NCBI RefSeq assembly: GCF_000715075.1
Contig: NC_134089.1
Span: forward strand, 67,872,697-67,936,696
Reading direction: 5' to 3'
Source of the DNA: Nicotiana tabacum
Taxonomy: Eukaryota; Streptophyta; Magnoliopsida; Solanales; Solanaceae
DNA length: 64,000 nucleotides
Shown here: positions 1 through 11,629 of the stretch, piece by piece
Layout of the letters: each line of letters opens with the position of its first letter
Numbering within the stretch: position 1 is the stretch's first letter
Program-made: the position numbers and the translations under genes
Notes under the pieces: model-generated
Told to the model about the DNA's origin: nothing
The model's database searches: none
What the model saw: only the letters and a program-made list of their open reading frames with translations

Positions 1-180
1 CTCAACTGTTATATTCAGCTTATTTATCTGATTTTTAATACAATTATGAACCATGTGCAAATTTTATCTTTTACCGCTTTATTATCATTATTTTTTAGGA
101 ATGTGAACATCGCTTAAAATATATCTTTGGACTGTGTCACATGAAATGCACCCACAATCCGAAACATATTTTATTTGATG

Positions 181-690
181 TTTTAGGATTTGGATTTGGG
201 TCGCATGAAATGCACACCCGAGTTTAAGAAAATTAAATTATTAAAGGCGCGCCTAAAGCAACTAGCGCATTATTATTTTGCGGAGGTCGTGAAATTCGCT
301 AAACGACCCTCCTGAATTCTAAGTAATTTTAAAGAAGTATTTACTGAGGGCCCCGCAATTTGTGTTTTTATTCGGCGAGGCTCATCTCATTCTTATTTTT
401 AAAAATGAATTTGCAACGTCATGAAAATGCATCTCAAACCACGTCACAGTCAATGCACCCGTGATTAGAGACACATTTCGATTTCGCTGAGATTTAGATT
501 TGGGTCACATAAATGTGCACCCGAGTTTAGGAGAATTAAATTATTAAAGGCGCGCCTGAAGCAACTAGCGCATTATTATTTTGGGTAGGGCCGTGAAACT
601 TACTAAACGGCCCGTCCCGGAATCTAAGTATTTAATATATACATTTAGAGGGCCCCGCGGCTTGTGCATTTTTTCTTTTTTATTTTTTTT
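181..690. repeat. Two-copy tandem duplication, ~303 bp apart
   Basis: The block around TTAAAGGCGCGCC, CAACTAGCGCATTATTATTTTG and the following GGGCCCCGC / GCGAGGCTC stretch occurs at 241 and again at 544. The preceding GGTCACATGAAATGCACCC-like piece is repeated too. The copies differ at many bases, so the duplication is old. It lies inside the Ogre-type LTR; no function is visible. Confidence 0.85.
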
Positions 691-1270
691 ATTTTTTGCG
701 AGGCTCGTCTCATTTTTACTATTTAAGGGCAAACTTAAAACAACTACGATTTCCTACTAGTGAAGCCATCCGAGATTAAACAAAAAAAACGATTCTAACA
801 GGTAATAATATCCATGGTAAAAATGAAAAATAGAATAACCTCGTTCATATGCTCATATTTACTTTAAGCATGCAGTAACTAAACATAAAATACCATTTTT
901 TAACACAACAACAAAAATTGCATCGTTGACATTCATAAATATAGGATATTTTCATTTATTGCCTTGAACCATAATATGCAAATTGAATGAAATGAAACAA
1001 AGGACGAAGAACACCAACTTTCGAACCTCGACAATCCTAGAACGACAAACAGTGCTTCCTACGGAACTCGAACCGGACTTCACTGAACAAGGAACAACAA
1101 AGAAAACCCCGGAACAAAATCGACGAACCGGACCTCGACTCAACTTTTGAACTTTGGTCGGGAGCTCGACTTCGACTCGACCTCACTGACGGACTGTTTG
1201 GTCGACGTCTGTGGGGCCCACGATAATGTTCGACGACGGGGGGGAGGTGTGACGGGCTGTTTGGGCAGTG

Positions 1271-1480
1271 GTCGACGATGGAGGAGTTGGGTGGTCGTTC
1301 ATGGAGGCGGGCTGGTTGGGTTTTGACGGAGGGTCGACGATGGAGTGTTTGGTGGGGGTGACGACACTGAGGAGGCTGGTGGCGACGTGAGGAGATGGTG
1401 GTCGACGCTGGAGGAGTTGGGTGGTCGTTCATGGAGGCGGGCTGGTTGGGTTTTGACGGAGGGTCGACGATGGAGTGTTT
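1271..1480. repeat. 130-bp direct duplication in a G-rich block
   Basis: The segment beginning GTCGACGATGGAGGAGTTGG at 1271 recurs at 1401 with one early mismatch, then continues nearly identically for about 80 bases (GAGGCGGGCTGGTTGGGTTT, then GTCGACGATGGAGTGTTT). GTCGAC is repeated many times from 1200 to 1530. The region is strongly G-rich on the plus strand, unlike the AT-rich flanks. It opens several overlapping reading frames, but none matches a known domain. Confidence 0.85.
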
Positions 1481-1719
1481 TTGGGGTGGAACGAGGGTGG
1501 TCGTTTGAGAGGCTTCGTGGTCGACGGACTGGGGATGGGTAGGTTTGGTCGTGGGTTTTTTTTGTAGGGTTTTTGGTCTGTTCTCGTCAGTAGGGTTTTC
1601 CTTTTCCTCTTGAGGAAGAAGACGAGTGTACAGTACTCTCCTTTCAAAAATTCAAAAACCCTCCCTTTGTCAAATGTGTTAGTCCGTGTATTTGACATGG
1701 TTTGCCCAGAAAAATGAGC

Positions 1720-1785
1720 CTACGCGTGGTGGGGTTCAAGGCATATGTTCCCCACGCGTGGTGGGGTTCCCCACGTGTCCTGGAC
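1720..1785. repeat. CCACGCGTGG palindrome cluster
   Basis: ACGCGTGGTGGGGTTC appears twice in 45 bases, the second time inside CCCCACGCGTGGTGGGG, and is followed by CCCCACGTGTCC. ACGCGT and ACGTG cores are typical of plant bZIP/bHLH binding sites, so this may be an enhancer-like part of the LTR. That role is inference. Confidence 0.5.
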
Positions 1786-1989
1786 ACGGTTATTATGGGC
1801 TAGGTCCGAAAATTAGGCCTAAAACCGGGTAGTTTGAACCCGAATATTATTCTTTTGCCCGGACCCGAGAAATAGGAACACGTTGCTTAACTAGTCCTAT
1901 GTAAGCAAAATAACTACCAAAAATAAGACTAGTATTTAAACAAAACTATATCTTTTTTTTTTAAATATTTTTTCAAGATTTAAAATAGC

Positions 1990-2290
1990 TACAAAATAAA
2001 ACTATTTTTTGTAATTTTCGTTTTTAAATATTAAGATAAAATATGAGGTAATATTTTTGTATTTTTCAAAGTTAAAAATGACTATAGAATATTAATAAAA
2101 CTATTTTTTTGTAATTTTCGTTTTTTTAATAAAGACAAAAATAAAAGTAATATTTTTTTGTATTTTTCCAAAATTAAAACGACTACAAAACATTAATAGA
2201 ATTATATTTTTTGTAATTTTCGAATTTATATAAAGTACCAAAATAAAGTGCAATTTTTATATTTTTCAAGTTTATGAGAGATACATAAAC
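1990..2290. repeat. AT-rich tandem repeat, ~101-bp unit, about 3 copies
   Basis: GTAATTTTCG recurs at 2011, 2111 and 2213. Each time it is preceded by an AATAAAACTATTTTTT-like run and followed by TAATATTTTTGTATTTTTC. The units are diverged but in register. The array sits within the first 450 bp of the Ogre-type LTR. Confidence 0.8.
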
Positions 2291-2439
2291 TAAAATTTAT
2301 ATATATATATTTTTGAAATTTTTCTTTTTGCAGCGAAATAAAGTAAAAATAGTTAAAATAGCTATACTAGACCCAATTTCACATATTCACGCTAAAAATG
2401 TGAAAATTCTCGGGGAGGGTCAAAAATCACGTGCTTACA

Positions 2440-2999
2440 CCAATCTTCAAAACACCTGAAACAACATCAAATCGACCAAAACACATCGAGTTCAAGCCTA
2501 AGTTTCTAAAAACTTCTAAATTCCGCTTTTGATAAAAACCCGATCAAACCATGTCCGAAAGACCTGAAATTTTGTACACACGTCCCAAATGACACAATGG
2601 TACTACTGCAACTCTCGGAATTCCGTTCCGACCCCTATATCAAAATATCACCTATCAACCGGAAATCGCCAAAAATCTGATTTCGCCAATTCAAGCCTAA
2701 ATCTACTCCGAACCTCCAAAACTCATTTCGATCACACTCCTAAGTTCCAAATCACCTCCAGAAGCTAACCGAACCATCAGAACACATTTCTGAACCCTCT
2801 AACACACAAGTCATTATTCGGTTGACTTTTCCAACTTAAACTCACTCTGAAGAGACTAAGTTTCTCAAACCTTACCAAATCCTTTCCGAACTCGATATGA
2901 CTGACCTGATACCATATAACACGGATAAACAAAGCATAAAGAAGCATAAATGGGGGAAACATAGTAGTAATTCATGAGACGACTGGTCGGGTCGTCACA
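2440..2999 (-). mobile_element. Tekay-like gypsy LTR, first ~560 bp
   Basis: On the minus strand this starts at 2999 with TGTGACGACCCGACC, the same start as the complete LTR at 56639 (TGTGACGACCCGGCCGG). It runs leftward to 2440, where the Ogre-type LTR interrupts it. Recognisable family landmarks are the TTTCCCCCATTT region and the CTCGGAATTCCGTTCCGACCC segment (plus strand near 2616). The rest of this LTR must lie left of the window. It abuts another LTR fragment at 3000, so it was probably inserted into that one. Confidence 0.75.
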
Positions 3000-3653
3000 A
3001 AATGACAATAAGGCAGAATATTATAAAGCTAACAACTGAAGTAATAACAATAAATGACAACAAAGGGTGAACATATGATAAAAATAGCAAATAATCAAAT
3101 GCAGTCAAAATACAAGTGAATTGAATTAAGGAAAACAATAACAGTTCAAATCAACAAGCTGTTCCAACATAGAGTGTACAACAAGAATCATTCCGAGGTG
3201 CCACACCTCATATTCACATTTCACAAGTCACAATCACAATCTTCCTTCTATCGCTGCGTGAACCTTGCATTTATTTTAAAAAAATATTTTTCTCGAAATA
3301 ACTTCATGCGCTTTAACCCTCTTATCTTGCTGCGTGTGCTTCAAATGAAGTAATTTCCCTTAATAGCAACATGCGCATAATTTTCCCTTATCTTGTCGCA
3401 TGCGCATCAACACACCACCCTTATACCACCATATGCGTATCACATCACAACACAATAATCAACTTGCAGCACACGTGCCCATACACCACAATATTTTCCA
3501 CCACAACAATACCAATATTACCATAATGCATAGCCCACGACTCAACCATAACGTGTACAAGAATATCAATAACAACAAAATAGAATGGGAGATAACTCAA
3601 CAAGGAAAGATTTTCCAATAAATAACAACTTCAATCACTTGTTAATAGCTCTC

Positions 3654-3925
3654 AATAACTAAAACTTCAATTAAATGCACAAGAATAAACTCAACAATGA
3701 AGGATATGACATGTAATAACTACCTCAATTAAATTCATATAAGAGTAAACTCGACAAAAAAGACAGAACATGTAATAACCACTTCAATTAAAGCATATAA
3801 GAGTAAACTTGACAACGAGAGATGGAAAATGTAATATCAACTTTAATTAAATGCATATAAGAATAAACTTGACAAAGAAGAATATAACATGAGATAACAC
3901 CTTCAACTAAATGCATTTAATAAAC
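3654..3925. repeat. 60-bp tandem repeat, about 4.5 copies
   Basis: Units start at 3654, 3715, 3774, 3833 and 3893 with AATAAC- or GATAAC-like words, followed by TTCAATTAAATGCATATAAG, AGTAAACTTGACAA and ACATGT. Spacing is 59-61 bp. The array lies inside the old LTR fragment and contains no start-to-stop coding of note. Confidence 0.85.
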
Positions 3926-4574
3926 CTAAGAGTCTAAACTAGTATATTTTTTACATGAGCCGTGTGCACACTCGTCACCTCATATACACGTCTTTTACAT
4001 AATTCAAATAGTGCAATTAAACCAAATTCTACGGGATACTTTCTCCCACACAAAGTTAGGCAAGATACTTACCTCAGCTAAGCCAAATCAACAATCATAA
4101 AATGGCTTTTCCCTAAAAATTCGCCTCCGCGCGACTCAAATCTAACCAAAAACGACTTAATATCATCAAATAATGCAAGAGAAACCAATTTCGATCAATA
4201 AAGCTGAGATCTTTACACAATTTTTCAAAAGTCAACTCTGCGCCCGTCCGATCAAAATTCGAGTCCAAGGGTAGATCTCGACAACTCATAACCCCACGAG
4301 CCCATATATGTATTTTATTTTTAAATTCGATTCCAATTCGACTCTCAGATCTCAAATTTTTATTTTTCAAAACGTAGAAAAAATTCCCTAAAAATTCTCG
4401 TCAAATTCCATGGATTAGAGTTTAAATCTCATAAATAATCATGTAATATAATTGAAAATTGATCAAAATCACTTACCCAATTGTTGTATGTGAAAACCCT
4501 CCTGAAAATCTCCTCCTACCAAGTCTAGGATTTTAAAATATGAAAATAAAGCTAAGTCCCATTTTTTCGAGACC

Positions 4575-4860
4575 TTTTGTTCAGGTGCAGAAGTCGCAAT
4601 TGGAACCTAGGATTCACAATTGCGAACCCTCGCAAATTTGGTGCCTGACAACCCAAGGAAATGTCGCAAATGTGACAATGACTTTGCATTTGCGAAGTTA
4701 GTCTCCTTCGCAAATGCGGCTAGATGGTCACAAATGCGACCTACACATGCCCAAGCCTCTTTTTACAATTGCGAGTAAGGCATCACATTTGTGATTCCTA
4801 AGCCTTCCCTGCCTACATCACAATTGTTATGATGGTGCTTGCAATTGCGATAATTGGAGC
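4575..4860. repeat. Short-word array: GCAATTGCG / GCAAATGCG type
   Basis: Within about 290 bp there are roughly ten near-palindromic words built on GCAATTGC, GCAAATGC and CACAAATGCGAC, separated by 10-30 unrelated bases. It is the same class of array as at 30620-30870, at the equivalent LTR position. See findings. Confidence 0.75.
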
Positions 4861-5501
4861 ACCAACACACCAACAACCTAGAATGAGTTCAAACCAATTC
4901 GATACGCGTTCGAAACTCACCCGAGCCCTCGGGGCTCCACACCAAATATCTACACAAGTCTAAAAAATATCATACGAACTCGCTCATGCGATCAAAATAT
5001 CAAAATGACATTCGGAGCCACTAATCGAACATCAAAAGACATGAAATTCAAAAGGAAACTTGAGAATCGCTAGAAACACAACCAACCGTCCGATTCATAT
5101 CAAACCAACACACAATGACACCAAATGTTGCAGAAAAGTTCAAAATAGCAAAACGGACCTATTCCAAGTCCCAAATTCAATATCCGAACCCGATAACCAT
5201 AAAGTCAACCTATGGTCAAACCTAAGAATATTTCTAAACTTCAAATTGCCAACTTCGGCAAAACAAGTCAAATCGACCTAGGACCTCTGAATTCAATTTT
5301 GAACTTTTGCCCAAGTCCAAAATCAAAATATGAGCCTATCATAGCATCAAAATACTGTTCCAGGGTCATTTTCACATAAGTCAAACCTCGTCAATATTTT
5401 CAACTTAAGCTTCTAAACCAAGAACTAAGGGATTCAAATAAGCAACGCCCCATCTCTCTCAACCTAGGTTAAAAAATTCCCCCTAAATTATAGCGTCTGA
5501 A

Positions 5502-7653
5502 ATGACCACAGCTCCTCTACCCAGTGGTGGAAAGCCACCTAACCAGTTTGAAAAGAAACGTGCCACAAATGCGCACACACCACCTCTACCTTCTTCCCAA
5601 AATTCATTCCCAGCAATTGCAGAACTCAAAAATTGCGCTAGAGTTAGTGTAGCGAAAAATAGCTTGGGACCCAAAAATCCATCTACAACGAATTTTAGGT
5701 CAAATCGTGTGGTTCCAATTACAGAATAATCTTCCCCAAAACTAATACCAGCTACAGAAGAAATTTTGGACCATTCCACCGTGGAAGTGGAACATGCATT
5801 TGGTGAACTACGGTCGGAAGAAAATGAAAACTCAATCATGCCAACTCAATGCCTTTCTCTTTGTCTTGTTGAGGAGGACACGATCATCGCTTCATATGGG
5901 TAGGGGCCCGAATCAAATGTGTCAAGTATGCAACCTAAGGCTACAACTGAACTTAGCACTCCAAATGTTCGACAAAATGACACCAGCAGTTCTAACCAAA
6001 TGTAGACTATCACAAACATTGTAGATGTCTCTAGGTACCAAAAGGAACATATGGCCAAAGTTTCAGAACAATTCATCTAGGAAATTGAATCCACTGAATC
6101 TCCAAAAATCCTGTGGCACTTCAAATGGCCAAGATTGTTAAACCTCCTGTTAGAATGATGCAAAAACTCCCTACTATCATTGAGGTGGAGCAAGAAAATG
6201 CCATACACTTAGACAATTTAGCTGCAGCAAGTATTCTTGCTGTTACACAACAACCTGGATTCACAGTTTTAAACTAAGATACACAGACCATACATTATCA
6301 CCATGGAAGTTCTCCTATACGTCCACAACAATTGAAAGAAAAAGGCACTCAATCTACCTCCCTCCCCCACCCCCAACTCAGGCAAATACCAATAACCAAA
6401 CAGTCAGTAATAAAAATACCCTACCAAGATTTCATCAAACTTTGATAAACCTCTCTAGACCAAGCCTACAAACCAACAGTCTATGCTTAATCAGATATCG
6501 AATAATGTCAACATTAGTAACTAACCACAGGATCCTAGCACTAAAACAAAACAGCCACCTAACACTCCTGCACCACCTCCACCCACAGTTAAACATTCCT
6601 ATGTTACCAAACTAAGAGCCATGCATGAAGCTGGGCTAGAACCTATGAATTCACACCACGTAGATTCACCACAAAGTAAGGCCAACCTGCGGTCATCTTT
6701 GACAAGCATGATTATATGGTAAAACTAGTAGCTAGATGTAGATTCACAATTGTTGGGAAATTTTCTAACACGATGCCAATAATGGAGTTCATTAGAAGAA
6801 GCTTTGTGACATAAACTGAGCTAAAAGAAGGGGAGAAGATAACACATTTTAATGCTAGAATAGTCTACATAGACTTGGACAATGAGTATGATCTGTCACA
6901 ATATGGACAAAACAATTCATGTACATATAGGGTCAAATGATGAAACTAGAAGCATGAACACCCACCTTCAATCCCACTAAATATTCACCAATTATCCCCT
7001 TATGGGTGGTGGTGCCAAAATTACCTTGGCCCTTCTATTATATGGAGATTTTGACAGTTTTACTATCTCCAGTAGGAAAGGCTCTTTTGGACTTGGATTC
7101 TTTTCAAAAAACCAGAGGAAGTATAGCTAAGATTAATATGAAATAGACTTGACAAAGCCAAGACCCCATCATGTCTGGTTGGGATTCTATGAAGATGAGA
7201 ATGGTGATGGAAGGTGACTTGAAGTACAATATGAAAATATCCCTGAGTACTGCCTTTATTGCAAACATCTGGATCACAACTCTCATGATTGCCCTATTAG
7301 GATGAAAGATCTGGAAAATAAGAAGAAAAAAGACCAGAATGCAGCAAAAGGTCACCAGAAAAAACAACAGAAGCATCTCAATAGTGGTCAATCATCAACT
7401 CGGAATTATGTCTCTCAGAAGGACTTCAAAGTAAGGAAGCTAAAGCTAAAGATCAACAACATCCAGCAAGATCACAGAAACAATGAGGGCCAACCACCAG
7501 TCAGAGTAGGGAACCCAAAATTTATGAGAACCCACAAGGAAAGGAACACCAACAATCTATCACAACCAATGAAAAAGAATGATGGAAAACACATAGGAAG
7601 AGACAATTCAAAGGGAAAAACAATAAAAAGCAGCACCAAGCTTCCACATCAAA
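5502..7653 (+). pseudogene. LINE (non-LTR retrotransposon) ORF1 remnant, 5' part
   Basis: ORF1 proteins of plant L1-type LINEs bind the element RNA and usually carry a DUF4283-like region followed by a CCHC zinc knuckle. Here a plus-strand reading starts with MTTAPLPSGGKPPNQFEKK at 5502 and runs, with many stops and frameshifts, through a DUF4283-like block (about 6690-7200: HDYMVKLVARCRF, then later LDKAKTP) into a clear zinc knuckle at 7243-7296 reading CLYCKHLDHNSHDC (C-x2-C-x4-H-x4-C). A lysine/glutamine-rich basic tail follows (7302-7650). The reading is cut at 7653 by a solo LTR and resumes at 10505. No endonuclease or reverse transcriptase ORF2 was found in the window. An alternative is a DUF4283 host protein, but the decay and context favour a LINE. 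Confidence 0.7.
7649..7653. repeat. Target-site duplication TCAAA, left copy
   Basis: TCAAA directly precedes the LTR start TGTCACGACC and is repeated directly after the LTR end at 10500-10504. A perfect 5-bp duplication is what a gypsy integrase leaves. Confidence 0.9.
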
Positions 7654-8329
7654 TGTCACGACCCCAGTTCGCCCTCCGTGAACTATCGTGACGGCACCTA
7701 GTCTCTATGACTAGGTAAGCCTAACAATGCGGAAAAGAAAATAATTGCTGAAAGAAAATGATTAAAAACTGAGATAACAAAATGAAATAGTGTTTAAGAT
7801 GCCGCCTAGCATATAACAGTACAATTTCTCAACCTAACACACCTAAAATCCGGAACCCTATTAATCACAAGCTAAGAGTTTACATAAAAAGCTCTAACTC
7901 TAAGAAATATCTATCAACAAGAAAAAATAAAGAAGGCCTATACTAGTACTGAGAATAGAAAGGGACTTTTCGGTCTGCGGATACGGCAAATATACCTCAA
8001 AGTCTCTACAAGAGCGCCTCGCCTCAAGGATGATAAGACTGAGTCGAAGTACCTGGATCTGCACATGAAAAACATGCGTATAAAGGGCATGAGTACACCA
8101 CAGCTGTACTCAGTAAGTGCCAAGCCTGACCTCAGTCGGGTAGTGACGAGGAAAGTCAGGTCCCTACTGAGATTAAGGAAATATAAGATATAACAGTATA
8201 GAATGAGACAATATAATTAAGTGCAACAGTAAGAAATAACGCAGAATAGAAAGAACAACAGCAACTATAACAGAGACAAAGTAATCACGGAAAGGAGTAC
8301 AACTCAACATAGAGATAACAACCGGGGTT

Positions 8330-8690
8330 CTCCCAGGATACCGTCCTGTAGTCTCCAAATATAAATATCCAGTGGATCTCCCGGGTGCAGTCCCGTAGTC
8401 CAACCATAATGCACGGGGATCTATAGGAAATCTGATCCGCAATCCCAAATGTAAATACTCAGTACATGGGAAATCTACCCGGTGTAGTCCCGTAGTTCCA
8501 AGGATCTACCGAAATCCCGATCCGTACTCCCAAATGTAAATACCCAGTACTGGGGGAATCTACCGGGTGCAGTCCCGTAGTTCCAATATAAAAGTGCAGG
8601 GGGATCTCCCAGAATACAAATCCGTAGTCCCAAAGTAAAGATACAGGGGGATCTCCCGGGATACCGTCCCATAGTCCCAAAGTAAACACA
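8330..8690. repeat. LTR minisatellite: GGGGGATCTCCCGGG / CCCGTAGTCC units
   Basis: About seven diverged units of roughly 50-60 bp contain GGATCTCCCGGG (or GGAATCTACCGGG), then CAGTCCCGTAGT(T)CCA and a CCAAATGTAAATAC-like spacer. GGGGATCTCCC is nearly self-complementary. One more unit of the same dialect occurs at 32773-32805 in the LTR at 31889. Confidence 0.8.
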
Positions 8691-9544
8691 CAACAACAAC
8701 GTGAAGAATAGGTAATTCAATTCAAATTCTATACCAAGGTAAAACAGGTACTTCTAGCCTAGCACGTTGCACATAATCCAAATAAGGCAGTTTGAGTAAG
8801 TAAAGCAATTAAGTCAATTAGACATGCTTCCCTAAGCTAACAACAGGCTTAAATTGCAAGTAGTGTAAACAGGAAAGAAACACAATTATAATTACTTAAT
8901 GAAAACCGATTTTTTCCAACAATTAGAACAAGTACACACTTGTCACCTCACGTACAAAGCATTTCAAATATCAATAATACCAAATCCTAAGGGGAGTTCC
9001 CCCACACAAGGTTAGGCAAGCCACTTACCTCGAACCGGCTCAAAATCAACCCGAAACAACGTTCTTGCCATGAGTACTCAAATCCAAATGATCCAAATCT
9101 ATTAAATTCAATTGCATAATGTAAATAACACTTCAAGTAACTGATTCTACAAATAAATTCTAAGCTAATACGCGAAATTAGGAAAAATGACCAAAATGCC
9201 CCTCGGGCTCATGTCTCGGAATCAGGTAAAATTTATATTTTTAGAATCCTCATACTCTTACGAGTCTAACCATACCAAAATTATCCAAATCCAACGCCAA
9301 ATTCCCAATCGAAATCCGAAATTTAGGTCTAAGAACTTTCCCCAAATTTTCCCCCAATTTTCATCCCAAATCCGAAATTGAATGACAAAACTAAAATTAG
9401 ATTATAGAATACAACTAGAAAGGGATTAGGATTTGTTACCCACTAATTTCCTCTTCAAAATCCTCCCATAATCGCCCTCTCCCGAGCTCCAAATCAATTT
9501 TCTAACTTTTGAAACTAAACCCTCAAAATTCTTATTTTCTACCT

Positions 9545-9795
9545 AGCAAATCCGCATCTGCGGTCCAATTTCTGCATCTGCGAGACTGCTTCTGTGGTCA
9601 AGGGAACAGCTTCTGCGGTTAAGGGAACCACTTCAACGGTTTCCACTTAAATCCCCTTCGCCGCACCTGCGACCCAGAATCTGCATCTGCGGTCCGCAGG
9701 TGCAGTATACCTTCCGCTTCTGCGGTTTCAGCTCCTCTTCCTCTTGGCCTCTTCTGCGGCTTGATTCTGCATCTGTGGGAGTCGCACCTACGGCC
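9545..9795. repeat. Short-word array: GCATCTGCGGT / CTTCTGCGGT type
   Basis: About twelve words built on CTGCGG, GCATCTGCG and CGCACCTGCG occur in 250 bp of otherwise non-repeated sequence. It is the CTGCGG dialect of the array seen in other LTRs, shared with the LTR at 31889. Confidence 0.8.
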
Positions 9796-10499
9796 TCTCA
9801 AACACAGATGTGGTTATGACAGTAGTCATGAACTTCAGCTGCAACTCCAAATTCCTAACATTCCGACAATCATCCAAAATCATCCCGAGGCCCCTGGGCC
9901 TCAACCAAAAGCACAAACAAGTCATATACCACTATCCAAACTTATACCAATCCTTAAAATACCTAAAACAACATCGAAACATCGAATTAACCATGGATTT
10001 AAGCCTAAGAACTTCAAAATCTCTCAATTTATGCTTTCGATCAAAAAGTCTATCAAACCTTGTCCGAATGACCTGAAATTTTGCAAGCACGTCACATTCA
10101 ATACTACAGAACTACTCCAACTTCTAGAATTCTATTCTACCCCCGATATAAAAATCTCACTATCGAACCAGAAACTTCAAAAATTCAACTTTCGACATTT
10201 CAGGCCTAAATTAGCTACGGACCTCCAAAACACATTCTGAACATGCCCCTAAGCCTAAAATTACCCAACGGAGCTAATAGAACCGTCAGAATTCTATTCT
10301 GAGATCTTCTTCACACTGCTCTGACTACGACTCAAATTCTACAACTTATACTCTCATTTAGGGACTAAGTGTCCCAAAACTCTCTGAAACTCCAAATACA
10401 TCCTTCCGGCAACTCACAATAGTAGAAACAAATATGGGGAATGCGATTAATAGGGGATCGGGGTGTTAAATTCTTAAAACGATCGGCCGTATTATTACA

Positions 10500-10504
10500 T
10501 CAAA
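10500..10504. repeat. Target-site duplication TCAAA, right copy
   Basis: This matches 7649-7653 exactly and marks the right edge of the solo LTR. Confidence 0.9.
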
Positions 10505-11069
10505 GCAAGTTACATGATCACAAAAGGTTAGTGAAACCCCATAAGTTGAAACATAAACTGATACACAAACATAATCAAGCATAGAGACACATCAACACAT
10601 AAAAGAAACAGTCACAATGCAAAAACAATACTTTGTTAGTGTTGCTCCAGCTACATAGGAGAGGATTCGCATCCAGTACCACCTCCATTGGCTTCTATTG
10701 ATGAAGTTGAAGGAGTAAAGGAGAACTGTCAGGAGGAACCTAGCTCTGCTGGGAGTAGGGATCCAAAAGGGGATGGGATTCCTTATTTTCTACATGAGTG
10801 TGCACATGCACATAGGTTACAACCCAGAATGGACCATATCACTACTGATACCTCCACTCACACTCCAGACACTCACACAATTAAGGAGACTAATATGGAT
10901 ATCAGTAGTTCCGAGGAAGATCAGTCAGCTATCATTAAACAGTTGGCTAAAGGCAAAGCAAAAGCTACTTTTGATTTCTCCATTCAGATCCCAATATCAA
11001 AAAATAATCCAAGCCAGAAGAAAAGAAGAGCAATGAGAAGGAAAAATGGAAAAATGGCATCAGCAGAAC
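10505..11069 (+). pseudogene. LINE ORF1 remnant, 3' part
   Basis: This is the continuation of the LINE reading after the solo LTR. An open stretch from 10688 (MASIDEVEGVKENCQEE) ends in a basic tail (KKRRAMRRKNGK) just before the next LTR at 11070. The acidic middle with scattered serine/threonine and a basic C-terminus is usual for LINE ORF1 proteins and some DUF4283 proteins. The link to the upstream half rests on position, orientation and the shared target duplication, not on a matched domain. The stretch 10505-10687 has no clear coding signal. Confidence 0.5.
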
Positions 11070-11517
11070 TGTAAGCATTAAAATTTTATCGAATTTAAAT
11101 CGATAAAATAATATGGACTATATTTTAAATATGCTAGTCCAATAAATATTATGGGCTAATATAATTGGATTAATTATATAAATTCAATATATATGGATTA
11201 TAAGTCTTAATCCATTGGGCTAGCCCATTTAATTGGGCTAAAGTGATGACCCCACTTCATTAAGCCCAAGATGTCATCTTCCTAGGGGCCCAGTTTGCTG
11301 CCGCATGTCAAATGATGTGGCACACCAAGTCAAATGGAAGAGCCAATAGGATCATGCCATGTGTCAATGATAAGGCATGCGAAGTCACATTAAAAGGCTA
11401 ATAAAATTGTGCCGCGTGTGCAAGTGACATGTTCTGGCCAATCAAATGCGGCCTTGTCACAATTCGATTTGATTGGTCAGAAAGAGTTTGTTCTTATCAT
11501 AACTCTTCCTTGCCACA

Positions 11518-11529
11518 ACTATAAATAGG
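11518..11529 (+). promoter_or_regulatory. LTR TATA box (CTATAAATAGGG)
   Basis: CTATAAATAGGGGTCTTC is near-identical in the partner LTR at 20701 (CTATAAATGGGGGTCTTC). Conservation between the two copies and the canonical plant TATA form support a plus-strand promoter. Confidence 0.75.
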
Positions 11530-11629
11530 GGTCTTCATAACCCAGAAAAACACCGAAAGTTATAACATGAAGCAAAAGAGCTCGTGGATCAAACGCCGCA
11601 AATTTCTCTACAAGTTTCAAGCTTCAAGC

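Larger units (their letters stand above)
1..2439 (-). mobile_element. Ogre/Tat-type LTR, 5' (U3) part, runs off the left edge
   Basis: Read on the minus strand, the element begins at 2439 with TGTAAGCACGTGATTTTTG followed by a CCCTCCCC block, the start style of giant Ogre/Tat LTRs in solanaceous genomes (family knowledge). The base next to it (2440) continues a Tekay-like LTR: the flank CCAATCTTCAAAACACCTG matches the corresponding spot of the LTRs near 34050 and 9955, so this LTR was inserted there. The body holds an AT-rich tandem repeat, a G-rich duplicated block and a tandem duplication near the left edge (listed separately). Short ORFs of 60-130 codons around 1037-1700 are not recognisable proteins. 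The 3' end of the LTR and the internal region lie outside the window. Confidence 0.7.
3000..5480 (-). mobile_element. Old minus-strand gypsy LTR fragment
   Basis: The fragment shares landmarks, in order, with other minus-strand Tekay-like LTRs here. These are the ACACTCGTCACCTCATATACACG stretch near 3970 (compare 33060 and 26690), the CACACAAAGTTAGGCAAG / ACTTACCTC junction near 4050, a short-word array at 4575-4860, and the CGAACTCGCTCATGCGATCAAAAT segment near 4977. A clean end is not visible at either side. Small ORFs inside (for example near 4113-4370 and 5060-5281) have no recognisable domain. Confidence 0.65.
7654..10499 (-). mobile_element. Complete solo LTR, Tekay-like (2846 bp)
   Basis: On the plus strand it begins TGTCACGACCCC (reverse complement of the LTR end seen at 59448-59459). 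It ends near 10499 with a CGGCCG / ATTATTACA sequence where the family has GGCCGGGTCGTCACA. Length is close to the other LTRs of the family (2720-2825 bp). The flanking TCAAA duplications are perfect and no internal region is present, so it is a solo LTR made by recombination between two LTRs. Inside are a minisatellite (8330-8690), a word array (9545-9795) and, near its U3 end, an antisense ORF (9761-10240). Confidence 0.92.

Noticed and set aside
1037..1432. 131-codon minus-strand ORF as a gene
   Set aside because: It reads through a G-rich duplicated LTR block; composition is proline/serine/arginine-rich with no domain and it overlaps open frames on the other strand.
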